Shown here: positions 22,271 to 32,169 of the stretch, in pieces
Layout of the letters: each line of letters opens with the position of its first letter
How positions within the stretch are numbered: position 1 is the stretch's first letter
Assembly: GCA_021234155.1 (NCBI GenBank)
Contig: JAJEKV010000128.1
Span: forward strand, 2,025,736-2,089,735
Direction: 5' to 3'
DNA from: Isoetes taiwanensis
Lineage: Eukaryota; Streptophyta; Lycopodiopsida; Isoetales; Isoetaceae
DNA length: 64,000 bases
Position numbers and translations under genes: made by a program
The notes under the pieces: generated by a model
The model's database searches: none
What the model was told of the DNA's origin: nothing
Seen by the model: only the letters and a program-made list of their open reading frames with translations

Positions 22271-23716
22271 GGGAATGGCTTACAAGGGCGTTAATAGACT
22301 CCACCAAACCTCTAATGGATAGAGGCCTAGAGTTAGTTGACAATACCACATTTGCATGAAGATATGTGGAGCAGCTAAAAGATAAGGTTTATAAACCATA
22401 TGCTATATTTGTCAAGGCAAGCAAAATGTCCATGCAAAATACATTGACCCTATAATATTGGGCATGTAAGAACCATCGACTTGGGAATTATCCACAGTTC
22501 TAAACTTAGAATGGCGTTTGCAAAGGAACTTAACCATATCCCAGTTGCAGCTTTAATGTACAAAGCTTTATGGAAGACTTCACTAAATTATGTCGCCAGC
22601 TTTGGGAAGTTCATAAATATGACGTTGGACATCAATGATATAGATAAAGAAAAAATTACTCGAACTGTTGATACAATATGCTCATATGGAAGTAGTTGAA
22701 ATGGAAGGAACTTACCTATCGGGGAGATTCTTATGGAATGATCCTCACAGTTTGCAAAAACTTAGAATGGCTGTTACAAAATTTGTATATTTCGGGCTTG
22801 ACAAGGCCAACAACAATCCGGCTTTTATATGCCGTAAAACACATCTTAGATATCACCAAGAAGAGAATGGATGGAGATGATTTTGAAAAAATAACTAAGA
22901 CCCGGATATAATCATAATTCAATGTAAGGATTACATTCAAAGTATGTCAAGCAAGAATAAAGGTCAATTTACAATAAACTTCCCTACCGATGGCAAGCTT
23001 TAAAGCCCATAAGGCTGAATATAGGTGGCTCACAAATGCCTTCAATCCATTTTTTCTCAAATGGCACAATGGATTACTGCCATCCTCAATAACATTTTAG
23101 AAACGGCCATTGTTATGCCCACGGATATACCGGGCTCTCCTTACAAAGATGTTCAACAAAGGTAAGATCAATGCGTCATGGATTGTTAGTTTCCCCCATG
23201 ATGTTATCTGAATTTACCATCTTTAATTAGCGCAGTGTTCTCTGCAGACATAACAAAATGCTATGAAAATATACCATTATAATGGAGATGGCCGGGATAA
23301 TTGAGATTCTCAATGACATGACTTAACAGGGGAGCATATGAGTATGGACCAACGTGAATTACATATGATTATAAAAGACAAGGAAGGGTCTTCAAAATTA
23401 AATGGGAAAGACATCTCAAAAAGACATTGAAAAAGACATCTTTCAATGAGGTAAAGAAGGAAGACTTTAAGAGTATTAATGAATGGTTCTTTGACTCAAC
23501 ATTTACCTCCGATCGTGAAACGAAATTTGGAGATGTAAAAGGGCATACCCATGGATTTGCATGCAGCCCAGCCTGGTGCAATCTGTTCCTAGCATGGCAT
23601 GAATTAAGATTTATGCTTAAACTAGTTCACCACGGAAAGTTCCAAGAAATTAAGAAATTTGAATTTGCTGCCAGATACATTGATGACCTCAGTGTAATTA
23701 ATGCGCATAATATTGA

Positions 23717-24372
23717 ATTCTAGGATGGGGCTCGCGATGAAACCGCCCGATAGATAGGCTTCCGATTTTCTCAATGGTGGGCCGGTGGGTAGCCGCACAC
23801 ATCTGCGAACTACCCATTTAAAAATAAAGGAAAATCCAATTATATCATTTGGACCCAAAAAAAAAATACAATGCTAATAGATGAGTGGTGATGTACCGCC
23901 GAAAGCTTATCAGGGATTAAAAAACCCGCCCTTTCGGGTTTTCGAGGAAAAACCCTAGTGATAAGCCTTGGCAAGGGGCTTGGACAAAAGTAAGGCATAG
24001 AAATCGCTCCCAAAAACCCCGCATGGAGAAGTGAAACAGATGTATGCCCTGCACACGCACATCACCAACACAACAAAGCGAGACAACACAAACATACCAG
24101 AGGATAGCATCACCCAAGGGTGGAAAAAGCATCATCACCGGGTGGAAGAAAACATGATAACAGAAATTTGTGCACAATACAATAAACAAAGAAGGGGAGG
24201 TGGGTTCAAAGAGAATAAGGCTGGCGAGAGAAGAGGAAGCGCCGATGAGGCGTTGATGCCGAACCGCCTAAAATAGCGAAACCCCAACCCGGGAAGGGCA
24301 TGCGCCGCATGCATGCATGCAAGACATGCACCGCCCCATCCTAGAATGTCGATCCGATGTCTGGATCGGCGG
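23717..24372 (+). mobile_element. Non-autonomous rolling-circle-like (Helitron/Helentron-type) element, copy 1
   Basis: It begins ATTCTAGGATGGGGCTCG and contains the inverted partner CCCCATCCTAGAAT at 24334-24347. After that comes a short hairpin segment, CGATCC/GGATCG around GATGTCT, ending at 24372, where the next copy starts. It shares its first ~45 and last ~165 bp with copy 2, while the middle ~440 bp is unique. No protein is encoded. Inverted subterminal repeats plus a 3' hairpin and head-to-tail arrangement suggest a Helentron-like element. The plant Helitron 3' CTRR end is not present. Confidence 0.55.
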
Positions 24373-24733
24373 ATTCTAGGATGGGGCTCGGATGAAACCA
24401 ACAAACCGCCCGAATACGGAGAACTTCCTTATCAAACTAGAATCGAGGGCCGAAGGTCACGGGGCCGAAGGCTAAAGGCGAGGAAAAGGACGGCAAGAAA
24501 GAAACGCCAAATTGGCCAAACCAAGCGGGGAAGAAGCCCCTCCCCACTTTGGAAACAATTCAAAGAGAATAAGGCTCACGAGAGAAGAGGGAAGCTACCG
24601 ATGAGGCGTTGATGCCGAACCACGCCTAAAATAGCGAAACCCCAACGGGGAAGGGCATCGCGCGTATGCATGCATGCAAGACATGCATGCACCCCCATCC
24701 TAGAATGTCGATCCGATGTCACCGGATCGACGG
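24373..24733 (+). mobile_element. Non-autonomous rolling-circle-like element, copy 2 (head-to-tail)
   Basis: Starts ATTCTAGGATGGGGCTCG at 24373; the inverted partner is at 24693-24706, followed by the hairpin TCGATCCG-ATGTCAC-CGGATCGA ending near 24731. It is 361 bp long against 656 bp for copy 1. The segment 24559-24733 closely matches 24206-24372, including the word GATGAGGCGTTGATGCCGAA. Reading of the interrupted reverse transcriptase resumes immediately after it. Confidence 0.55.
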
Positions 24734-25236
24734 AATGTACTTACCAAACTATGAATGTACCATTTACAATATGGATCATCCGGGATTAAAGATGAGACTA
24801 TTTCTGGGTTTCCAATAGCTAAAAATATGGCTACATAGCTAATTTTCTCGATATCACAATTAAGGTGGAAGACAGGAACAGGGGCCTCTTTTCAATTTCC
24901 AGGTATGATAAAAGAGTGAATCTACCCTTTGCCATCTACAAGTTCATTAAAGCGGACAGTTGTAGGCCATAATGGCAAGCCCTCAAGGTTATAATCTCGC
25001 AAATCATGCCATATATGTACTCTTACTCTGATCGATCAAAGCGACCAAGGATATCCATGACCTGATACAATAATGGTTTTGGAAAGAAGGAAACTTTCAG
25101 GACAGTACTAAGATATATATAAGAGGAGCATTTCCCAGGCCTCCTGTACAACAAAGGGGATATGGTAAGAACTCTTTATATGAATATACAGGATGACTAA
25201 GGTGCTGAAGTCTACATACTTGAATATTGTGAGGGC

Positions 25237-25261
25237 AGGGCCTTGGCTACAGCAAGGCCCT
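25237..25261. repeat. Perfect 9-bp hairpin
   Basis: AGGGCCTTG and CAAGGCCCT are separated by seven bases, in otherwise AT-rich DNA downstream of the RT relic. No function is assigned. Confidence 0.6.
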
Positions 25262-25683
25262 GTTCTATGGTATAGCCTAGACTACATAATGAACATTGTA
25301 ATAAGAATGAATGCGTATTTGTACAATTACTTATTTGCATGCAATATTTGGGTTAGGGTTTTTCTAACAGCTAATACAGGGGAATGCCATCTACCAGAAC
25401 TGTTTACAAGAAACGGTTGCAGATGAGCGTGTGCAGACACTCCGTCTACTGCCTTGAGAAGGTACTTTTCTCTTTTCAAGAATAGGTTTATCCAAGGGAC
25501 CGGATGTCTAAGAACACTGCCGAAATAGGACTAAACTGGTTAGGTACACATCCAGCCAGTGCATAAATAATGGATAGAATAAAACCTGATTGGGATGAGG
25601 GCCTTAGCGTCTACCTTGCACCTGATGAAGGCTATTTCTTGTGTTGCATTTTGTTGATGGGAAGGAAGAACATGTGACCTGAA

Positions 25684-26024
25684 CATGGCCACCAGAAAGA
25701 GGTTAGAATTTGAGAAAACAGCTTGGTCCTAAGAGTAAGAAGCTGTTTGATTTTAGAAGAGTTGCTAAAGAGCCTGCTGATGAGAATAAGAGTGGCCAGA
25801 CCAATGCAGGGAAAGAAGGGAATACCATTGCTGTTAAGGTGGGAAATACTGAGGAAATGATGAAACTGAAGGCCATTGACGCAGATCCGGGCATGGCTCT
25901 AAAGGTGGCTGAAACTATGAACATGGCAACAACTACAACTCCACATCTGGGTGATTTGCAAAATTCGAAGTTCATTCAGGTTCTTATTTCATATTTTAGA
26001 ACTGAAATGGTAATTTGTAAATAG
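25684..26024 (+). pseudogene. Coding fragment of unknown family (related to 27531-27956)
   Basis: An ATG at 25685 starts MATRKRLEFEKTAWS. A single-base shift then leads to SKKLFDFRRVAKEPADENK and a Lys/Glu/Asn-rich segment, ending NSKFIQV before a GTTCTTATTT that could be a splice donor (CAG|GT). The T-R-K-R...K-K-x-x-D/E-x-x...A pattern resembles the fragment at 27.59 kb, so both may be diverged copies of one exon. It is polar and low in complexity. I do not recognise the protein. Confidence 0.3.
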
Positions 26025-27530
26025 ATCACCCATTGGAAGGTTAAATATGGATACATTATGCTTGTATGAGATCCAAGATAGTTGGATGACTTAATAACTA
26101 TTATTATTATTATGATTTGATTGAAGATTTGTGAATATCTATGAATGCATAGATGATAATACATAATATGGGAGTGTAGATCTTAGGAATAGTTAAAGAC
26201 AAGGTAAGATCTGAGATACTTCATGAATAATCGATAAAAATAAAATCCATCAGATCTGGGTTAGAGATGTCTGGCTGGATACCAGTTTGTGGTCCATAAT
26301 GGGCATGGAAATCCTTGATGCATAATACTAAAAGATCTGAGTAGACTTATGCTGATTTAGAGGAATGGTAAGATTTGTGTATTATATAAGAATAATGTGG
26401 GATTCTCCATGATCTGCACACAGTAGGGGTTTGCATAGCAAAATTATAGATGATTTACAAGTTGTAAGCAGAAACATCTAATCACCTTGTCTAGTTTTAA
26501 CTGATTTTGAACATAGACTAGGAAGCTTGCTAGTTTGTTTGCACCATATGGCTGAAAGTATATAAGGCTAAAATGTGAAGACTTCATGGTAAAGGAGTTT
26601 AGTTGGCATGTGGAGATCTGGTTATAAAATGCAGATTTAACTCAAATTTAACCTAGTAATGGGGAATAGGAGGAACTATGCAGATCCTAAGATTTAACTT
26701 GCACATTTATGTGATCAAACATTGTGGCTTGGTGAAGGGGATAAACCCAAGAAAACCTATAGCTTACCTATCAGTTCTGCCTTAATTACCCTACCCTGGC
26801 TAATGTTTGGCTGTTTAACTGCAGGTAACCAGGTTTTCTTGCTCCAAGCTTTGATGTTTTTTAAGCTATGGTTGTATATTTCAAGATATCAAGTAAGCAC
26901 GTTCCATATGGAATTCTACATTTCTGAAAATTATGAAGAATAATGTATGTAAAACAGTGATAGTATTTTCAGAAATTTATATGATTATGGTTATGACCAA
27001 ATCTTGGATATGTATAATTGATAATTGAAATAGAAATTACAATTTATTTGTCTTTGCAACATGTATAGTCTATTATTGATTGTTTTAACTTTGTCCTTGG
27101 CCTAGAAATCGAATCCTGCTAATTGCAAGCTTGGTTTTTCTTTTTTAATTATAAATACTTAAAGATAAAAGCAACTAGGGCAGATATGTTGCTTTCACTA
27201 TGTCACAATGGGGCTATTTTGAACAGGTGGACAGAGTCTTTGACTAAGGTAAGAACCCAGGAAGTATGTTTGTATTATATTTAAAAAAAACCAGTTGGAC
27301 AATATGTTGGATAATTACAAGATAATGTCAGGGCAAGGAAGGATGCCCTAAAGAAAATGCATAACCGTACCTGCTAGTTGCCGTACGAAAATTGTTGCTG
27401 GATTTGATCCGATGGCACAGATGAATCGTAATTCCTCCAATCCTCAGATTTCGGGCTGTCGGTAATAAGAACATGTGCAAAAAACAGGAAGTCCTCAAAT
27501 CTGTATATAAATTAGTGATTTCGTATTGGC
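26025..27530. other. AT-rich spacer, no gene seen
   Basis: No motif or long open frame with a recognisable product was found. One 73-codon plus-strand open stretch at 26722-26943 looks fortuitous. Confidence 0.4.
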
Positions 27531-27956
27531 ATGGGAAGCTATGGCCAGTTAAGCAAAGTCTGGTTAAGCTTTGGTAGTATTATGATGGTGAGGAAGAAAG
27601 AAGATCTTAATATCTCTACCAGGAAGAGGATTGCAGAAGAAAAAGCTTTGGCAAGTGGAAGAAAAAAGATCTATGAGTATCATAAAGCTGTAGCCATTAA
27701 CAGAGATGCCAGTAGCAAGGAGAATACAAATGATGGAGTTAGAAATGGCAATCTGAATACTGAGAAAGTTGGTGTGACCAATAATGATAATCTGATCAAC
27801 ATTGAAGGCAAGGGCATGCTTGGTGACGATGGTTGTATTGCTGGAATTACTGCACAAAATTGTAGCAATCTACAAAGGAACTCCAGCAACATGCTGAACA
27901 ATGATGCAAATGATGGGAGCAGACCTCCAGATCCACCTCAAATAACTCAGGTTTAG
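27531..27956 (+). CDS. Open fragment of unknown family (related to 25684-26024)
   Basis: 141 open codons; a likely start is the Met-Met near residue 18. The segment reads STRKRIAEEKALASGRKKIY, then an Asn/Gly-rich region and a SRPPDPPQITQV tail that runs into GTTTAG (CAG|GT donor-like). The product is hydrophilic with no membrane segment or catalytic motif. It may be an exon of a gene or an element-encoded protein. No function is claimed. Confidence 0.3.
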   Translation: MGSYGQLSKVWLSFGSIMMVRKKEDLNISTRKRIAEEKALASGRKKIYEYHKAVAINRDASSKENTNDGVRNGNLNTEKVGVTNNDNLINIEGKGMLGDDGCIAGITAQNCSNLQRNSSNMLNNDANDGSRPPDPPQITQV

Positions 27957-30050
27957 TCATTCGAATGTTATTGTTGTTTTTATGCTGATCTAGAAGCTTT
28001 TCACAGTAATATAGCACGATCTGCATATCTAGACATTGAATAGGCTTAGAACTGGTGGTTGCATAGGCATATAATGCTGTCCCCATGTGTAAATCTGATA
28101 TGATTGATAGTTAAATGACTTAATGCTTGATCCCTCTATAATATCTCAGTCTTTTTTGTGAGATCGCATGTGCATTGGAATTTGATCTGGTATTTAAAGT
28201 AGAAATTAATTGTAAAGAAAAAGTGCCCAGCGTTGCTGGGCTTTTCATCATGTATAATTTAAAAAACCAATAAAAATGGTGGATATATTTCATGTGAGAA
28301 GGCTTGTGTTGAATGATGAGAAGGGTTGCGTTAAATGTGAAGGGAAGGTTAATGGTAGAATCTTGAGAAATTTTTGTATGTACTACCCCATACTAATACA
28401 ATGTGACATGGCAAATATGGTGCACTCCCATTGCAATATCATCTGCTTAAATCAAACTTGCAAAGAAGACATGATAAGTCATTTAAATTACTTGGTTTAG
28501 ATATTGCTTAATGTTTTATGCAAGATGGAAGTTTAATTTAACGTTTTACTTTTCGTTTTTCCCTCCTACTAGTGCACTATCTTAAGCTCATGTATACTTG
28601 CAGTTGACCAGGCATGAATCCATGTTCTTAGATGATGCAACCATCTGCAATCTAGAGTTCCTGCAATAAAAGAGAAACTGAAACCTTTTCAAAATAGCCT
28701 TTAAAAAGCCCTGCCTCGTGATGAACCCAGTTATTTTCCTCATTGAACAGGCCTCGACTATCTGGTAATAATAGCAGTCTATGTAGTGAGCATAAAAAGA
28801 GATTTGAAGGAAGCCAACATTGCCATGCACCTGCAGGCATGTTTATGACTAACACCAACCATAAAATATAAATAAATACTATATAGGCCATATATTACCC
28901 AAGCAATATGTTCTAAGCTTCAAAATAAATATAGCCTTTCGAGTGTATAGGGTGCTAATGAGCAAAGATTTCCCCACTGGCTCCATATCAATGGACTTCT
29001 GCATGTGAGTTGTGGCAGAGTTCACAATCCAATTAGAAGTCCATGTTATAGGGAGACAATTATAGAGAAACTCTGGTGCATCTAAGGGCATAGGTTCTAC
29101 CTACAATCTTGCACTCGACCGCAAGAGAACCAGATATTGACAACACATTTGATCCTTCTATGTATGATTATGTATGTATGGTTCAAGCCTAAAAAAGCCC
29201 TTGGAGTCATGCACCATCTTCATATGGCTAAAACTATGTGAATTCCCCTTGGTTCGTCCATCACCGACAAATGCTGAGCTTTCAGTCATTGCGTCCTTCA
29301 AATTCGATCAAACCGTCCAGAAGCACAAATGCTCCATAACTAAGACAAAGAAATCATATGTAAAATTCTTTGCTAAATGTAAATCGGCATAATATGCTCT
29401 ACAATACCATAATTTTTGTTTCTAGCCAAGGTCAAAGGCATGAACTTAAATGATTAAATCGAGATGTTTGGTTCAAGTGGTTCTCCTTGAGTACCCTTTG
29501 AATGGAATATGCACCCAAATGACTTGAATAAAACTTTATCCCATTGAATCAATTTTTGACATAAACGTCTCAAAACTTCAATCCACCATGCTTGTCCATG
29601 ACCTATTTGGACATCACTTTAACATAGTTATCATTGTTTACTTCCATCTTGTTATAAAAGTTCACGACACCGGAAAACAATAACTTCCAGGTTGGCAAAT
29701 TACACAAACCCAAAAATCTTTAACATTGGACTATACTTATGGCTTAGATCTTGGCGGATAAGTTCCAATAGGATGCCATCAAAATACCATGGTAATTTAC
29801 AGGCTGTTAAAATAATACACATGTTCGATACTAATTTTTTGAGACGCACAAATTGTCTTTCTCCAAAACCAGCTTTTTGTCCCATTGCTACTTCCAATAT
29901 CTACAATATAAATTAAAGGCTGATGTCCCTTGAAATGTTGGGGGCAAGTGCAAAAGGTCATTCATAATTGATATATGCTCTTCTTTTGGCCTAACTGGGT
30001 CCTTCATAGTGGCGTCTGTCATGCAACTCATGTCTACCGAGTTTTTCGTC
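27957..30050. other. No gene seen
   Basis: AT-rich DNA. A 7-bp GC hairpin (28225-28241) and short open stretches are present, but nothing is recognised. Confidence 0.4.
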
Positions 30051-30077
30051 ATTTGCTGCTCAATTTTCACTTTGGTC

Positions 30078-30512
30078 TCAGATAACACTTTCTCTTTTTT
30101 GCAACTCCCTGCCAGTTCTTGATCCATGATCATGGTTTGTAGATGAAGTTGACATTGAAGGTACATCTGCCTCAATTGCAAGGACAGGTGCTGCCGCCAT
30201 AGCTTCCATATTTACCGTGTCATGGCTGTTGTTTCTTGCAGCATGGACGTCATGATTGTGTTTTCCTTCATATGTAGTTATGACTGCTTTAGGATCATTA
30301 GATGCCTTTTTAACATGCCTTCTTATAGGACATCCTAAATTTTTACACTTGTAATAGCTCCTGCAATGAAACAGACAACATGTTAGTACATTAATAATGC
30401 ATATTACAAATTTAAAAATGGAATACCAACTGGTTTTATACCCTAGATTTGAATTTCCTTTAACAACTTTTTGACCATATTTCCTCAAGAAATAACCATC
30501 ATCACGAATCAT
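30078..30512 (-). pseudogene. WRKY transcription factor, group I C-terminal domain fragment
   Basis: On the minus strand [16 protein letters not shown] (near 30500) is followed by an 81-bp intron (30361-30441, GT-AG). Exon 2 begins [10 protein letters not shown] and runs through [16 protein letters not shown]. The zinc ligands C-x4-C-x23-H-x-H are intact, and the intron sits where group I C-terminal WRKY domains carry it. The DNA-contacting WRKYGQK heptapeptide is altered to LRKYGQK, with F-L replacing R-W. There is no N-terminal WRKY domain or start region upstream, and the tail ends after about 50 residues. Intact WRKY proteins bind W-boxes in the nucleus; this is best read as a truncated copy. 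Confidence 0.85.
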
Positions 30513-30837
30513 TCATTGTCTATATAACTAATTGGGACTCATGAACAGTTATTGGAATAGGAGGGCAGTCCCTTAAAAGCTTTTCCTTCTTCCTGAAAAT
30601 AAAGAGAACATCAACAAGGAATTTTAAATCAAAACAAACAAAGATATGAATACAAATATCATATGTCTAAATAAAATTCAATTTCCTGCTTAAATTTAAG
30701 CAAATATGAACATTTAAATGTTTCAAAAGGAAACAAGAGAATATTCAAATCACTACTTAAGCACAATGCATGACCTTGATTTTAGCATCTAAGATGCAAG
30801 GACATTACCAAATACTTAAATCAAAGAACTATTTTGA

Positions 30838-31270
30838 TAATGCTGACACAGCCAGATCCATTAGAGCTAAGGAAACTGGCCCTCTTGTGGCTGGATCTAT
30901 CTCAGCAGCTTCATTGTAATCTACAGACAAACCACGCCCATGCTCATACATGTATCCCAGGTTAAACATGGCCTAAGCATTTTGTTGCGAATGAACATGA
31001 GCATAAGCTTCATCAGCTCATTCCATATCCTTCCCAATACCCTGCAAACATAGGAGGAAAGTGAAGCCCATAGTTTGAAACATCAATAATTAATTTGTTT
31101 CTTTACAATAAAAATGAACTTGTCATGGTTTGTTTTAGAAGCATATTTGACCATAATAATACGCATCTCCAATAAGGAAAACAACATACTCATTATCCTT
31201 TCTCGATGCATCTTTTGCCAAAATGTATAAGCATGCTGATACCTCTCAGTATCTGTGGAAAAGCCTGATG
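30838..31270 (-). pseudogene. SEL1L/HRD3-like C-terminal fragment, copy 1
   Basis: The minus strand reads STDTERYQHAYTFWQKMHR then, after a shift, DNEYVVFLIGDAYYYGQ (31140-31265). A spacer follows, then [26 protein letters not shown] and a degraded ...EIDPAT...PVSLAL (30860-31010). These are the last SEL1 repeats of the plant HRD3/SEL1L ER membrane protein, the substrate-recruiting partner of the HRD1 ubiquitin ligase. The order is right, with an intron-like gap between the two blocks. Shifts, stops and a missing Leu-Ala-Lys-Arg-Tyr-Tyr block show a pseudogene. Confidence 0.7.
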
Positions 31271-31629
31271 GCTATTGAGAAGTGTCACCTCTTTTTTCTC
31301 TTCTTCTGCCTTTGAATCCTTTGCAGCATATGGAAAAATAGTCTCATTTAGATCCACCCGGTTAATATACGCTTTAGATAATGCCCGTTTGAGCCACACA
31401 TAAAAGGGTACTTAAATGCCCTTTCCATTACGGAAGTGGATAAATGAGCAATACCATCATACCTAATAATTAGGCGATGGCCAATAACGAATCGGTGTTT
31501 AAACATTCGAAAATGAAAGTAATACTACGACATAACCCTCAAAACAATTGGATTTCACTAATGGATTTGTATGGTAAAAACTCGAGATAGTTTACATTTT
31601 AGACTTAGAAGCATGAATAGCGGACAATC

Positions 31630-32165
31630 AAAGCGTGAACAATGTAGCATTGCCTTCTCCCATTGAAACATTTTGTAACCGACCACGCTCTTTGATGTCC
31701 CACTCGGGAAGCACGTCAATAGATTTTACCTGTTCAAACACAAGGGGCAACAATATTCAAATTACTAAAACACAATGCACGACCTTAATTCTAGCATCTA
31801 AGGTGCAAAAACATTTCCAAACACTTAAACCAGAGGCGGCGGTATATTTACCAAAAATATTTTGATAATCCTAACACGGCCCGGGCCCATTAAAGGCCAA
31901 GGAAATTGACATTCTGCGGTAAGGGATCTGTCTCAACGACTTCATTATCCGTTTGGCTAAATGATAATCTCTGGCCGAGACCATGCCCATGCTCATACAT
32001 GTATCCCAAGTTAAACATGGCTTTGAGCATTTTATTGCAAATGAGCACGAGCATAAGCTTGAAAGCTCATTCCAAATCCTTCCCAATACGCAAAACGGAA
32101 GGAAAATGAAGCTAATAGTTTGGAACAACAAATGATTAATTTGTTTTTTACAATAAAATGAACTT
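31630..32165 (-). pseudogene. SEL1L/HRD3-like C-terminal fragment, copy 2
   Basis: The stretch 31868-32165 is a second copy of the DNA at 30838-31120, about 1 kb away. It carries the [11 protein letters not shown] block in broken frames. Downstream on the minus strand, 31630-31735 reads VKSIDVLPEWDIKERGRLQN then GEGNATLFTL and a stop. This corresponds to the luminal end just before the transmembrane helix of HRD3, and is absent from copy 1. The membrane helix itself is lost. Confidence 0.65.
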
Positions 32166-32169
32166 CTCA

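Larger units (their letters stand above)
22275..25160 (+). pseudogene. Reverse transcriptase relic of an unusual (Penelope-like or rvt-like) family, split by an insertion
   Basis: Ordered blocks on the plus strand: WRYVEQLKDKVYKPYAIFV (about 22370), TKFVYFGLDKANNNPAFICR (22780s), KAHKAEYRWLTNAFN (about 23000), GFACSPAWCNLFLAWHELRF (23556-23615), ARYIDDLSVIN (23670-23703, the Y-x-D-D active site), then after a 1-kb insertion FLDITIKVEDRN and SRYDKRVNLPFAIYKFIK (24895-24945) and ALKVIISQI. The G-x-x-x-S-P box, YIDD box and a Y-D-K-R...L-P-F block with a following I-S-Q in one protein fit Penelope-like RTs and related RTs of algae and lower plants. They do not fit gypsy or LINE RTs. Many frame changes make it a pseudogene. 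No GIY-YIG nuclease was seen. The exact family is unresolved. Confidence 0.6.

Noticed and set aside
24230-24275. Hammerhead-ribozyme-like core (GATGA, 4-bp stem, GAA) in the tandem elements, repeated at about 24595-24620
   Set aside because: The core reads CCGATGA rather than CTGATGA, GAAA reads GAAC, and no partner strand with a cleavable triplet could be placed. Conservation in both copies is explained by their shared 3' ends.
28225-28241. GCCCAGC-GTT-GCTGGGC hairpin followed by TTTT, like a bacterial intrinsic terminator
   Set aside because: The window is plant nuclear DNA and no gene ends here; a chance hairpin is the simplest reading.
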